Shown here: piece after piece, positions 40,658 through 52,930 of the stretch
Layout of the letters: each line of letters opens with the position of its first letter
Numbering within the stretch: the first letter of the stretch is position 1
Assembly: GCF_014764715.1 (NCBI RefSeq)
Contig: NZ_JACXXE010000015.1
Coordinates: forward strand, 1-55,075
Direction: 5' to 3'
Source of the DNA: Bacillus crepusculi
Lineage (GTDB): Bacteria > Bacillota > Bacilli > Bacillales > Bacillaceae
DNA length: 55,075 nucleotides
Made by a program: the position numbers and the translations under genes
Notes under the pieces: model-generated
What the model was told of the DNA's origin: nothing
Seen by the model: only the letters and a program-made list of their open reading frames with translations
Database searches by the model: none

Positions 40658-41860
40658 TTATTTGAGCACTCTAATTTTCACTCGTTTATTTCCCCATTGA
40701 TAAGCTGCCGACTTATTTGGGACGAACACATCAATTTTATTCCCTTTTATAGCAGATCCAGTGTCTGATGCAACGGCATATCCATAGCCTTCCACATACA
40801 CTTTAGAGCCTAGCGGAATGACACTCGGATCAACTGCTATGACCTTTGCACCCGGATTTGACTTCAAATTAAAGCCTGTCGACGTTCTGCCCGTACATCC
40901 AGCACAGCTCGCTGTATAGGCTGTCGACGTCACATAGAATTCTTTTCCTGACGATTCATTGCTTCTTGAAACCACAGGGGAAGCTTTAGGCTCCCTTTTG
41001 GATACTTGTGTACCAATGGCCACTAAACGATCCTTGCTATCTTTTTCAGTCACTTCTTTGATTAATTCTTTAGACACCACTTTGCCGTTTTCTTTCACAA
41101 TGGCATAGTGCTTCTTCAATTTACCTTCTTCACCCTTTTTAAGCACCTTCTCTTTTCCTTTTTCAAGAGAGTGATCCTTTTTATGTTTGGTGTCAAAGGC
41201 AATCTTCTCTTCCACTACATCGGTGACTTTTTCCACCCGAGTGATCTGGATATCTGCGCTTTTTTTAGAAATGTTACTATGTAACGCAGGTTTGATCTTA
41301 TCGTGCTTCTTGAGCCTCAGCTCTTGTTGCTTTAAAAAGTCAGCGACCGTAGTCGAAGTGGTCCACACCTTTTTATCCTTTCCTCCATCCTTTAAGCTGA
41401 CCTGGAAGGCCTGCTGAACCACAAGATTCATATCCTTTTTAATCTTGTCATTCTTTCCTGGAGTCACTTGATCGTGCTTCCCAACATCTATCTTCTCATT
41501 CTTCAATAATGCTCCAACCGTCTGATCTGTTGTCCATATCGTTTTCTCTTTCCCATCTAGGGTCAGATGAACCGGAATAGCCGCATCATACACAATGTTC
41601 ATATTGTCTTGAATCTTTGTATTTAGACTTGGAGAGATATGATCCTCCGCCCTGGTCCTTATCCCAAGGTCTGAAAGCAGCTGTGCTACTGTCTCTTCAT
41701 GTGTACGAATTGTCTTTTCTTTACCATTGATTGAGATGGTAATAGACTGCTTAGTGAACTCATGCGCACCGTAAGCCGTCCCAGTTCCAGCTAAAAGCAA
41801 GCAAGCGACTAGTAATAAAACCTTGCCTTTTCCCAGCTTGACAGAAAACAGATTTTTCAT
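40658..41860 (-). CDS. yabE: Secreted cell-wall protein YabE (DUF348-G5-3D)
   Basis: A 400-residue exported protein related to resuscitation-promoting factors. Signal peptide/anchor in residues 8-32, then three DUF348 repeats (about 36-75, 95-130, 150-190), a G5 domain (about 205-280) and a C-terminal 3D domain (about 310-400) with DTGSAIKGNKIDVFVP, the catalytic aspartates of MltA-like lytic enzymes. AGGAGG lies 20 nt before the ATG at 41860, unusually far; an in-frame ATC at 41870-41872 is 8 nt from it (see findings). In B. subtilis an ECF-dependent antisense RNA opposes yabE; I could not find its promoter here. Confidence 0.9.
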   Translation of the reverse strand: MKNLFSVKLGKGKVLLLVACLLLAGTGTAYGAHEFTKQSITISINGKEKTIRTHEETVAQLLSDLGIRTRAEDHISPSLNTKIQDNMNIVYDAAIPVHLTLDGKEKTIWTTDQTVGALLKNEKIDVGKHDQVTPGKNDKIKKDMNLVVQQAFQVSLKDGGKDKKVWTTSTTVADFLKQQELRLKKHDKIKPALHSNISKKSADIQITRVEKVTDVVEEKIAFDTKHKKDHSLEKGKEKVLKKGEEGKLKKHYAIVKENGKVVSKELIKEVTEKDSKDRLVAIGTQVSKREPKASPVVSRSNESSGKEFYVTSTAYTASCAGCTGRTSTGFNLKSNPGAKVIAVDPSVIPLGSKVYVEGYGYAVASDTGSAIKGNKIDVFVPNKSAAYQWGNKRVKIRVLK

Positions 41861-41900
41861 TTTTTGTACGATGAAAAACGCCTCCTTCTCCTCGGAGAGA

Positions 41901-41929
41901 TTATATAGAGTATCTCAAAACCTGTCAAC
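41901..41929 (-). promoter_or_regulatory. Sigma-A promoter of yabE
   Basis: A consensus TTGACA, a 17 bp spacer and a perfect TATAAT, ending about 40 bp before the yabE ATG. Coordinates are approximate to a few bases. Confidence 0.88.
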
Positions 41930-42104
41930 CCTTCCACCCACTGTACAAAAATGCTCGATTGTAAACCTATTATGGGAGATTTATGGAAGGAAGGGAAGAA
42001 AGACTTATCGACAACTTATCCTATGAGGAGGCGCAAACGTGTAGAACTTTTTCGTTATGTTTCACAATTGGACAGGCTTAAACAAGGATTGACATCATAT
42101 ACTG

Positions 42105-42872
42105 TCAGTTTATGCGGAAAACTTTTTTCGCATTTTCTGTTGTCAATTCAGCAAGCTCTTCAAAGCTGATTTCTCGCAGCTCCGCAATCTGTTCTGCGAT
42201 ATATTTCACATAACTTGGCTCGTTACGTTTCCCTCTAAATGGCACTGGTGTTAAGTATGGGCAGTCTGTTTCGATCAAAAGTCGGTCACTTGGTATGTCC
42301 TTTACAACTTCCTTCGGTTTTTTGGCATTTTTAAATGTCACAGGTCCACCGAATGAAATATAAAAGTTCATATCTATGCAGGCTTTTGCGATTTCGAGGC
42401 TTCCTGTAAAACAGTGCATAATACCTCCAACATCAGCTGCTCCCTCTTCCTTTAAGATCGTCACGACATCCTCCGTTGCGTCACGGTTATGAATAACGAT
42501 TGGAAGATTCACTTCTTTCGCAAGAGCAATTTGACGTCTAAAGACTTCCTTTTGCACATCTTTTGGCGACTTGTCCCAATAGTAATCCAGACCCATTTCT
42601 CCGATGGCAACGACCTTTTCATGCTGAGATAAATCTTTAATCCAAGCCAAGTCATCATCTGTCATATCAATAGCATCGACTGGATGCCAGCCGATTGCTG
42701 CATAAATGAAGTCATATTCTTCAATTAAGTCCATCGCTCTCGTAATCGTCGGTCGATCAAAGCCTACCACCACGATTCTCTCGACTTTTTCGCTTTTCGC
42801 TCTTTCGATTACCTGCTCTAAGTCCTCATTGTATTGTTCCGCATTTAAATGTGCATGTGTATCAAATAACAT
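42105..42872 (-). CDS. yabD: TatD-family metal-dependent hydrolase
   Basis: A 255-residue TIM-barrel hydrolase. Metal-site residues appear in DTHAHLN (4-10), AIGEMGLDYYWDK (about 90-102), VIHNRDA and MHCFTGS, and LIETDCPYLTP (about 200-210). Family members are 3'-5' DNA exonucleases or D-aminoacyl-tRNA deacylase-like enzymes; the substrate is not readable from sequence. AAAGGAG precedes the ATG. It follows metS past a terminator. Confidence 0.92.
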   Translation of the reverse strand: MLFDTHAHLNAEQYNEDLEQVIERAKSEKVERIVVVGFDRPTITRAMDLIEEYDFIYAAIGWHPVDAIDMTDDDLAWIKDLSQHEKVVAIGEMGLDYYWDKSPKDVQKEVFRRQIALAKEVNLPIVIHNRDATEDVVTILKEEGAADVGGIMHCFTGSLEIAKACIDMNFYISFGGPVTFKNAKKPKEVVKDIPSDRLLIETDCPYLTPVPFRGKRNEPSYVKYIAEQIAELREISFEELAELTTENAKKVFRIN

Positions 42873-42902
42873 CGTTGATTGCTCCTTTCGACAATTCTTC
42901 TA

Positions 42903-42948
42903 AAAAACAAAAGGTGTTCGACGAAATGTTACACGTGGAACACCTTTG
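42903..42948 (-). terminator. metS terminator
   Basis: CAAAGGTGTTC pairs with GAACACCTTTTG across a large loop, followed by TTTTTT on the minus strand. Confidence 0.85.
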
Positions 42949-42953
42949 TTAAT

Positions 42954-45035
<2,082 letters not shown>

Positions 45036-45159
45036 TTAGATCATTTCATTATATTTTGCACTTGTGCTTTCTCTATGATACCATCTTAGCCTTTAAGATC
45101 AAGCATATATACATAGAAGAAGATGAAATGATCGAAAAAGATGAGTTTTTCGAAAAAAA

Positions 45160-45204
45160 CGACAAACCGCTCGACATTTTGTCGAATATTGTCGTATAAA
45201 ATCT
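45160..45204. promoter_or_regulatory. Cluster of 0A-box-like sites
   Basis: TGTCGAA at 45180-45186 is an exact 0A box. Inverted TCGACA (45171-45176) forms a palindrome with it, and TGTCGTA (45191-45197) and an inverted TTTGTCG (about 45160-45166) are near matches. TCGACA, 18 bp, TATAAA also resembles a rightward sigma-A promoter. Confidence 0.45.
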
Positions 45205-45369
45205 ATTTCCAGATTTACAATTGGCTAATTTAGGGCAAAAGTCTTGTCAATCTGTTCTCGTCATTTCGCATATTTCCATAGATGAAGTCCACAAAATCCT
45301 TATACACCAATAGTTTCAAGGTCCTTGACTTTAAGAGTCATATTTTACAAACAATAGTAAACAAAATGA

Positions 45370-45431
45370 TTGACGATTTATGGAAACCTTGTTATGCTAG
45401 GAATGTAAGGAATTTGTCGAATAATGACGAA
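45370..45431 (+). promoter_or_regulatory. abrB promoter with tandem 0A boxes
   Basis: TTGACG (45370-45375), 17 bp, TATGCT (45393-45398) is the abrB P2-type promoter. Downstream TGTCGAA (45415-45421) and TGACGAA (45425-45431) are exact 0A boxes. In B. subtilis Spo0A-P bound here blocks abrB transcription. Confidence 0.9.
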
Positions 45432-45477
45432 GATAATATTATATTAAGAATAAGAACTCTTTGGGAGGAGAATGAAG

Positions 45478-45762
45478 ATGAAATCTACAGGTATTGTACG
45501 TAAAGTTGACGAATTAGGGCGCGTGGTGATTCCAATCGAACTTCGCCGTACACTAGGAATCGCTGAAAAAGACGCTTTGGAAATTTATGTTGATGATGAA
45601 AAAATTATCCTAAAAAAATATAAACCAAACATGACTTGCCAAGTAACAGGTGAAGTATCAGACGATAACCTTAAACTTGCTAATGGTAAATTAGTTCTTA
45701 GCCGTGAAGGTGCAGAGCAAATCATTAACGAAATCCAAAACCAACTTCAATCACAAAAATAA
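45478..45762 (+). CDS. abrB: Transition state regulator AbrB
   Basis: Global repressor of post-exponential genes such as spoVG. The 94-residue protein has an N-terminal swapped-hairpin DNA-binding domain (STGIVRKVDELGRVVIPIEL, residues 3-22 region) and a C-terminal multimerisation domain. GGAGG lies 9 nt before the ATG at 45478 and only a few bases before an ATG at 45472, so 45478 is preferred. It is the only plus-strand gene in the window and ends at a bidirectional terminator. Confidence 0.97.
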   Translation: MKSTGIVRKVDELGRVVIPIELRRTLGIAEKDALEIYVDDEKIILKKYKPNMTCQVTGEVSDDNLKLANGKLVLSREGAEQIINEIQNQLQSQK

Positions 45763-45773
45763 GGTTCATATAA

Positions 45774-45804
45774 AAAGGTTCTTGCATCGTTTGCAAGAAC
45801 CTTT
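45774..45804. terminator. Bidirectional terminator between abrB and rsmI
   Basis: AAAGGTTCTTGCA pairs perfectly with TGCAAGAACCTTT around 5 nt, with T's after it on both strands. It serves convergent abrB and rsmI. Confidence 0.95.
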
Positions 45805-45806
45805 CT

Positions 45807-46688
45807 TTATTGTTCAATGTGATAAGCATCGTATATCATACGCTTTGGTACACCGCGCTCGACAGCTGTACGTTTAATCGCTTCCTTCGACGTCAATCCT
45901 TCCTCTATGTAATGGATCACGTGTTCTTTTTCAGATAAGGACTTCCACCAGACTTCTTCATTCAGTTCTTCTTCATCCTGATCATTTCCTTGTACCACAA
46001 GACAGAATTCGCCGCGAATTTGTTGTTCCGCCGCCCACGTCAGCACGTACTCTAAATCTCCACGAATAAACTCTTCGAATTTTTTCGTGAGCTCTCTCGT
46101 AATCGCAATGTTCCGGTTCCCCCACACTTCCTTCATCACAGTCAGCGTCTCTTTTAACCGGTGGGGCGCTTCATAGAAAATGATCGTTTCTTGGCGTTTC
46201 TTCAATGCTTCCAGCTGTTTTTTCTTTTCCTTTTTTTGACGATCAAGAAAACCGTAAAAGAAAAATGGCTGTGGTGCGATCCCAGACGCAATGAGCGCCG
46301 TTAATGCTGCGTTTGCACCAGGTAGCGGAATGACATAGCCTCCGATGCTTGTAAAGTCTCGAACCACTTCCGCTCCTGGATCAGAAATCGTCGGTAAACC
46401 TGCATCGCTCACGAGTGCGATGTTTTTGCCTTCTTTTAACCACTCGATTAACTTGTAACCACTGCTGCCTTTGTTATGCTCATGATAACTCGTTAACGGT
46501 GTATCAATCTCATAGACATGACAAAGCTTTTTCGTTTGTCTTGTATCTTCTGCGGCAATATAGTCTACATCTTTTAACGTTTGTATCGCACGAAATGTCA
46601 TATCTTCTAAGTTCCCAATTGGGGTTGGTACGAGATAAAGAATACCCATGTCTGATTGACCGTCAAAGCTTTTCTGTGTCTTTTTCAT
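45807..46688 (-). CDS. rsmI: 16S rRNA (cytidine-2'-O)-methyltransferase
   Basis: Methylates the 2'-O of C1402 in 16S rRNA. The 293-residue SPOUT-unrelated tetrapyrrole-methylase-fold protein has [14 protein letters not shown] (about 18-31), AAEDTRQT and [12 protein letters not shown] (about 94-105). AAAAGGAGG precedes the ATG. It overlaps yazA by 26 bases at its start and is the last gene of the tmk-rsmI run. Confidence 0.95.
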   Translation of the reverse strand: MKKTQKSFDGQSDMGILYLVPTPIGNLEDMTFRAIQTLKDVDYIAAEDTRQTKKLCHVYEIDTPLTSYHEHNKGSSGYKLIEWLKEGKNIALVSDAGLPTISDPGAEVVRDFTSIGGYVIPLPGANAALTALIASGIAPQPFFFYGFLDRQKKEKKKQLEALKKRQETIIFYEAPHRLKETLTVMKEVWGNRNIAITRELTKKFEEFIRGDLEYVLTWAAEQQIRGEFCLVVQGNDQDEEELNEEVWWKSLSEKEHVIHYIEEGLTSKEAIKRTAVERGVPKRMIYDAYHIEQ

Positions 46689-46962
46689 GTGCCGCCTCCT
46701 TTTCCATTCGCATTTCTTCTATATAAATATCTTTCTTTTGACGTGTCCACGTTTTGAAACGATATTCTTGCTGCATGGCTTCTCTTTTGGTAGAAAAACA
46801 TTCATGGTAATAAAGCTCAACCGGCCGTCTCGCTCTTGTATATTTTGCTCCCTTTCCACTATTGTGGGTCGCCAGCCTTTTTTGTAAGTCATTTGTATAC
46901 CCAGCATACAAACTGCCATCTGCACATTTCAATACATAAAAGTAATGATTATGCTTCTCCAT
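46663..46962 (-). CDS. yazA: GIY-YIG domain protein YazA
   Basis: A 99-residue protein of the UPF0213 GIY-YIG group: [17 protein letters not shown] contains the Tyr pair of the motif, and [11 protein letters not shown] plus the catalytic-type Glu in [10 protein letters not shown] follow. The family is nuclease-like but the role is unknown. The start at ATG 46962 (MEKHNHYF) matches B. subtilis length; an ATG at 47013 lies inside yabB. It overlaps yabB by 14 bases. Confidence 0.88.
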   Translation of the reverse strand: MEKHNHYFYVLKCADGSLYAGYTNDLQKRLATHNSGKGAKYTRARRPVELYYHECFSTKREAMQQEYRFKTWTRQKKDIYIEEMRMEKEAAHEKDTEKL

Positions 46963-47692
46963 ATAGTATCGTCCTGATTTCTTCTGTATACTCTTGGTCT
47001 TCTCCATAAACAAAGAGGGGCGGCAGGATTTTCAAATCTGGTTTTCCATCTTTTATACCTTCTACTAAGATTGTATTGGCTTCTTTCCCCTGTTTCGGAT
47101 AAACAAATTGAATTCGCTTTGGCTCAATTCGGTATTTTTTCATCATTTCAATCATCTCAAGCAGCCGTCCTGGGCGGTGAACCATTGCCAGTTTGCCCCC
47201 TTGCTTCAGCAAAGTGGAAGAAACACGAATCACATCTTCTAATGTACAATGAATTTCATGCCGTGCAATCGCCAAATATTCATTTTCATTGATTTCATCC
47301 TTAGAGGGTGTCTTAAAATATGGTGGATTACATGTGATCACATCTACTTTATGATTGCCATAGCGTTCTGGCATATCATTCAAATCTCCATGAATCAACT
47401 CAATCTGATGTTCTAATTGATTATGCTCCACACTTCTCTTTGCCATATCAAATAGGCGTTCTTGAATTTCAACACCTGTAATTGAAGCCTTAGATCGAGT
47501 TGAAAGCAGCAATGGCACGATACCATTTCCGGTACAAAGATCAATGATCTCCCCTTTTTGAATCGGTACATACGCAAATTTTGCTAATAACACCGCATCC
47601 AATGAAAAGGCGAACACCGTTTTACTTTGAATAATTTTCATATCTTCTGCGAGCAAGTAATCTAAACGTTCATCTTCTCTTAACGAAACCAT
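46949..47692 (-). CDS. yabB: tRNA1(Val) adenine-37 N6-methyltransferase family protein
   Basis: A 247-residue Rossmann methyltransferase with SAM loop [15 protein letters not shown] (about 51-65) and the N6-adenine motif CNPPYF (about 125-130), as in TrmN6/YfiC. The likely substrate is A37 of a tRNA. It follows yabA after a terminator-like hairpin and overlaps yazA. Confidence 0.9.
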   Translation of the reverse strand: MVSLREDERLDYLLAEDMKIIQSKTVFAFSLDAVLLAKFAYVPIQKGEIIDLCTGNGIVPLLLSTRSKASITGVEIQERLFDMAKRSVEHNQLEHQIELIHGDLNDMPERYGNHKVDVITCNPPYFKTPSKDEINENEYLAIARHEIHCTLEDVIRVSSTLLKQGGKLAMVHRPGRLLEMIEMMKKYRIEPKRIQFVYPKQGKEANTILVEGIKDGKPDLKILPPLFVYGEDQEYTEEIRTILYGEA

Positions 47693-47715
47693 GATGTATC
47701 CTTTCTTTTCCTGTG

Positions 47716-47746
47716 AAAAAGGCTCCCGATTCAGCGGAAGCCTTTT
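47716..47746 (-). terminator. Hairpin after yabA
   Basis: AAAAGGCTTCCG with CGGGAGCCTTTTT (one mismatch) around 6 nt. The T run is within and just after the stem. It probably reduces, rather than stops, expression of yabB-yazA-rsmI. Confidence 0.78.
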
Positions 47747-47747
47747 C

Positions 47748-48101
47748 TCATTTTTTATTTAAAAATGACAGACAGAACAAACAGTCTCCCTCTTTACGAA
47801 TGCTCCCATAATGTACATTACAAATATGGAAGCCTTCCTGATATAACCGAGCAAGGTTATCATGACCTTCTCCTATATCAGAATGACTTGGCTTCTGAGC
47901 AGAATCATTCTCCGCCTCAGATGATTTGTCTCGATCGGACTGATCCAGACGTTCACGCAAGTGCTGATTCTCCATCTGAAGCTGGTGATTTTCTTCAATC
48001 ACTTCACCGATATGATTTTTCAAATCACCTAGCTGGCGATAAAGAGAACCGATTTGTTCTTCTAAATTGATCACCGTATCAAATAGTTCCTTTTTATCCA
48101 A
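47748..48101 (-). CDS. yabA: Replication initiation control protein YabA
   Basis: Binds DnaA and the DnaN clamp to prevent over-initiation. The 117-residue protein has an N-terminal coiled coil (1-60) that forms tetramers and a C-terminal zinc-binding domain (HICNVHYG...CLFC, about 92-112). The start is a TTG at 48101 with GAGGTG before it. It sits 14 bases after ricT. Confidence 0.94.
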   Translation of the reverse strand: MDKKELFDTVINLEEQIGSLYRQLGDLKNHIGEVIEENHQLQMENQHLRERLDQSDRDKSSEAENDSAQKPSHSDIGEGHDNLARLYQEGFHICNVHYGSIRKEGDCLFCLSFLNKK

Positions 48102-48115
48102 GGTGGCACACCTCG

Positions 48116-48943
48116 TTACTCAGTTGTTTGTGCAGATACAACGCCTTCTTGTAATAATTCTTCCCAAGTATATTCTATCACTTTTTCTTGCCCGGTTAAT
48201 TCAACTTGCAAAATTCGTTCTAAAATATTGAGCCCTACTACCTTTGCAGAGCCATTAGACGTCTGAATCGTTTCACCGATGTCCGGTAATTGTTCTTTCG
48301 CTGTTTCATACTCATCATTCTCGTATTTTAAGCAGCACATCAAACGGCCGCAAAGCCCTGAAATTTTCGTAGGGTTTAACGACAGGTTCTGATCCTTTGC
48401 CATTTTAATGGACACTGGTTCGAAATCTCCTAAGAATGTCGAACAACAAAGCATTCGTCCACAAGGACCAATACCGCCTAGCATTTTTGCCTCGTCTCTT
48501 ACACCAATCTGGCGAAGTTCAATTCTTGTCTTGAAGATCGATGCAAGATCCTTTACCAGCTCGCGGAAATCGACTCTGCCGTCCGCTGTGAAGTAGAAGA
48601 TGACCTTGTTTCGGTCAAATGTAAATTCAACATCGACGAGCTTCATTTCTAAGCCATGTTCGCTTACTTTCTGAAGACATGTATCAAAGGCTGCCATCGC
48701 TGCTTCTTTGTTTTCCTCAACGATGAGCCGATCTCGTTCGTCTGCTACACGAATCACCTTACGTAGAGGCAGGACGACATCATGTTCATCTACTTTTTTA
48801 TTCGCGATGACCACTTGTCCGTACTCAACACCTCTGACCGTTTCGACAATGACACAACTATCATTTTCTATATGAAATCCATTAGGATCGAAATAATAGA
48901 TTTTGCCCGCTTTTTTAAAGCGAACACCAATTACGTTGTACAA
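48116..48943 (-). CDS. ricT: RicT (YaaT), PSP1 domain Fe-S protein
   Basis: Part of the RicA-RicF-RicT complex that carries Fe-S clusters and assists RNase Y mRNA processing, also affecting Spo0A phosphorelay. The PSP1 domain spans about residues 60-145. The cysteine-rich motif [13 protein letters not shown] and [16 protein letters not shown] (about 160-210) binds the clusters. The start is a TTG at 48943 with GGAGGG 6 nt before it. It follows holB by 2 bases. Confidence 0.94.
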   Translation of the reverse strand: MYNVIGVRFKKAGKIYYFDPNGFHIENDSCVIVETVRGVEYGQVVIANKKVDEHDVVLPLRKVIRVADERDRLIVEENKEAAMAAFDTCLQKVSEHGLEMKLVDVEFTFDRNKVIFYFTADGRVDFRELVKDLASIFKTRIELRQIGVRDEAKMLGGIGPCGRMLCCSTFLGDFEPVSIKMAKDQNLSLNPTKISGLCGRLMCCLKYENDEYETAKEQLPDIGETIQTSNGSAKVVGLNILERILQVELTGQEKVIEYTWEELLQEGVVSAQTTE

Positions 48944-48945
48944 AC

Positions 48946-49935
48946 TTATCCCTCCTGCAACATCAACACCAATTGCTCCATTAGCCCTTGGGCATTCACG
49001 TTGGATTGAAGTCTCTTTTTCGCTTCTAATACAGCAAGGATCTGATTCGTCACCATCTGCTGTGTGGAATGCAGCGCGTGCTGCTTCATTGTCTGGAATA
49101 AGTCTTGATAAATGACTTTATCTTCATTTCCTATTTGAATCGACAATACATCACGATATATAAATAAAAGCATATCCAGACCTGTTTCTTGAAGGTCTTT
49201 CTCTTTGAAAAAAGGCATCCATTGATCCTGTATATAAAAAAATGCATGTTCTTTTCGCTGGTGTAAGACTTCATACAATTTTATCACTTTCGCTCTCGAC
49301 TCTGCAAACTGATCATTTCGACTTAATTCGAGTGCTTCTGCTAAATTATTCGTTAAATTCGACAAAAGCCTTGCAAGATGCTGTGATACGCCTTCTTGTA
49401 AAAGCTGCTGCTCCAAAGATTGAGGCTGCAACGGCTGAAAGCTGAGCATTTGACATCTTGAAATAATCGTATCCAGCATTTTATGCGATTGCTCAGTGAT
49501 TAAAACCGCCATCGTTTCCCGGTTAGGCTCCTCTAGGAACTTCAATAAACTGTTCGCGGCATTGACCGTCATTTTGTCCGCATGAAGAATGATATACATT
49601 TTCCGGTGCGATTCTACACCTGCTTTTGTAAACTCCTCCTGCAACGCCTGCACTTGCGCTTTCTTAATTGATTGACCATCAGGCTGCACTACATGTAAAT
49701 CTGGATGGTTTCCTGACTCAATCCTTTTGCAGTTTTGACAGGACTCACATGGTTTCACTCCTGCTTCCAAGCAAAAAAAGCTCTTAGCCAAAAGCATCGC
49801 CGCATCTAGCTTTCCTGTCCCTTTTTTTCCTTCAAATAAGTAAGCATGAGCCAGTCGGTCTTTATCAATACTATTAAAAATCAGCCGCATGACGCGCGGC
49901 TGCAAATCATTCATGTCATCCCAGCTAATTGCCAT
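48946..49935 (-). CDS. holB: DNA polymerase III delta' subunit
   Basis: Clamp-loader subunit. The 329-residue protein has an N-terminal RecA-like AAA+ domain with a degenerate P-loop FEGKKGTGKLDAA (about 33-45), a zinc module (CxxxxxxxCESCQNC, about 54-67), and the ISRCQMLSF SRC-type motif near residue 160. The usual catalytic Walker residues are weak, as is normal for delta'. It follows yaaR by 11 bases. Confidence 0.95.
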   Translation of the reverse strand: MAISWDDMNDLQPRVMRLIFNSIDKDRLAHAYLFEGKKGTGKLDAAMLLAKSFFCLEAGVKPCESCQNCKRIESGNHPDLHVVQPDGQSIKKAQVQALQEEFTKAGVESHRKMYIILHADKMTVNAANSLLKFLEEPNRETMAVLITEQSHKMLDTIISRCQMLSFQPLQPQSLEQQLLQEGVSQHLARLLSNLTNNLAEALELSRNDQFAESRAKVIKLYEVLHQRKEHAFFYIQDQWMPFFKEKDLQETGLDMLLFIYRDVLSIQIGNEDKVIYQDLFQTMKQHALHSTQQMVTNQILAVLEAKKRLQSNVNAQGLMEQLVLMLQEG

Positions 49936-49946
49936 GTTATCACTCT

Positions 49947-50387
49947 CTATGTGTAAAGGTTAATCAATAAACCTTTTATTTCTCCAATACGTTCAAGCAA
50001 ATCAATAGAGGGTTTCTCTTGGTCCATCATATCCTCTGTTAATTCAAGAAGCTTTTCATCTAATGCTTTGACTAAAGCGAGTGTTCGCGTGTTGCCATAA
50101 AGGTCAAAGCTTCTTGACGTCTCTATATTCAATCCATTATCGACTGTCTCTTTTACAAAGCGTCTCACCAGTCCTTTAAACCTCGCCAAATCCTTTAGGT
50201 TTCGAGACTTTGTCAGCTTTTTACCGAACACTTCGATATCACTCAACATGACCGTCAGTTGTTCTAATCGCATTTTGCCGCTTTGCGTCTCCATAGAAGC
50301 TTTAAAAGAACCAGCTGTCTGGCCTCCTTTAATCGCTTGAAGCTCACGCTTTTCTAAAAGCAGCCGCATATCTTGATTAATTTTCAC
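49947..50387 (-). CDS. yaaR: YaaR, DUF327 family protein
   Basis: A 146-residue mostly helical cytoplasmic protein of the YaaR (DUF327) family, with the typical LKDLARFKGLVRRFVKETVDNG segment mid-protein (about 80-103; not quoted further). Function unknown. It is kept between darA and holB across Bacillus. The start is a GTG at 50387 with GGATGGG before it. Confidence 0.88.
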   Translation of the reverse strand: MKINQDMRLLLEKRELQAIKGGQTAGSFKASMETQSGKMRLEQLTVMLSDIEVFGKKLTKSRNLKDLARFKGLVRRFVKETVDNGLNIETSRSFDLYGNTRTLALVKALDEKLLELTEDMMDQEKPSIDLLERIGEIKGLLINLYT

Positions 50388-50399
50388 AGCAACCCATCC

Positions 50400-51443
<1,044 letters not shown>

Positions 51444-51447
<4 letters not shown>

Positions 51448-52853
51448 AGTGTCTCCTCTTCTATATAAACATATAATTTTCTCTGATGAATCACCTGACT
51501 TGCTTGAATATGAACGTAATGTCCAAGCAAACGGCTTAACGTCGAAATTTGCTCTGCCTCAATACGCTCTCCCTTAATCATCAAAGGAATGCCCGGCGGA
51601 TAGGGAATGACCGATTCTGCACTGATCCGGCCTGCTGCTTTTTCAAATGGGACGGCTTCTATGTCTTGTCTTTGATGATCGATCTCTATAGATGACGTTC
51701 CCTTTTGAAGATGCTCATTTTTTTCGAGCAATGATTCACTTTGCTCAAGGGCCTGCTCTATGACTGAAAAAGGAATATCCTCACCCTGTTCTAGACCTAA
51801 AACAAGCAAGACCTGGTGTTCATCCGCAAGTTCTGGGTGAATCTCCACCGATTCAAGTACTTGTTTTAGTTCATAGCCTGTCAGCCCTGTTGTTGAACGA
51901 ATAACGCATTTTAATGGATCGATAGGTAGCGAGTCAGACTCGATCACTTCGAGATAAGTCAGACGGTTAAACTGTTCTTTCAGTTCTTCCAGCCCTCTTA
52001 TGATTCCAGCCAATTTCCCTTTTTCCTTGATCTCCTCGACATAAGCTCTCGCCACATCTAAAGAGGCCATAATCGGATAAGAAGGTGAACTGCTTTGAAG
52101 CATCGTTAGCAGTGTTTTCATGCGTTTCGCATCAATTCGGTTCCCTTGAAGATGAAGATAGGAACCCATCGTCATCGCTGGAAGGGTTTTATGTGCTGAT
52201 TGTACCACCACGTCCGCTCCGTAGGAAAGAGCAGATGGAGGAAAGGCGCCGCCTAATACAAAATGCGCACCATGTGCCTCATCAACCAAAACAATCATGC
52301 CTGCTTCATGACACATATGAATCAGCTTGGATAAATCAGCTGCATGTCCGTAGTAATTCGGATAAGTCAAAACGATTGCCCGGCAGTTAGGATGTTTTGC
52401 CATGGCTTTTTTGACTGTTTCGTAAGCAACATGTGTTGGCACGTGCAACTTTGGATCAATCTCAGTTTCTAACATCATAGGTGTTGCTCCTGCAAGCTCA
52501 ATCGCATGGAAAACAGACTTATGACAATTTCTCTGCACAAAAATCTCGTCTCCAGGCCCACATGAAGCCATCACCATCGCCAAATTTCCGACGGTTGTAC
52601 CATTCACAAGGAAAAAGCTTCGATCTGAACCATATAGCTTTGCCAATAATTCCTCTGCCTCTTGAATCACACCAGTCGGGTGGTGGAGATCATCTAACCC
52701 TTCAAGCTCAGTCACATCCAGCTCAAGGATAGATGCATAATAAGACCGTGCCTCATCAAAAAAGACATCTCCGTTGTGATGTCCTGGAACGTGAAAAGAA
52801 TAAGGTCTCTTTTCCGCATGTTGTGCTAATGCTGTATATAAAGGTGTTTTCAA
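51444..52853 (-). CDS. yaaO: Orn/Lys/Arg decarboxylase-family PLP enzyme YaaO
   Basis: A 469-residue fold-type I PLP enzyme. The PLP lysine is in [11 protein letters not shown] (about residue 220), DEAHGAH (about 195) binds the cofactor and PGHHNGDVF lies near the N-terminus. B. subtilis has the paralogue SpeA, an arginine decarboxylase; YaaO itself is annotated as a putative lysine/arginine decarboxylase without firm substrate. The start is a TTG at 52853 with AAGGG before it. The stop overlaps tmk. Confidence 0.88.
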
Positions 52854-52930
52854 ACTAATCGACCCTTTTCACTTAAACAATATCTTATGTCTATTATAAC
52901 GTTCAAACATGTGAACCGAAAGATGGTTTC

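Noticed and set aside
40658..41860. ECF-sigma promoter for an antisense RNA within yabE
   Set aside because: The B. subtilis precedent prompted a search, but a TGAAAC at about 40975 has no matching -10 at 16-17 bp, and no other candidate was found by eye.
45282..45503. Plus-strand open frame before abrB
   Set aside because: It runs through the abrB promoter, both 0A boxes and the abrB start in another frame; no ribosome binding site of note.
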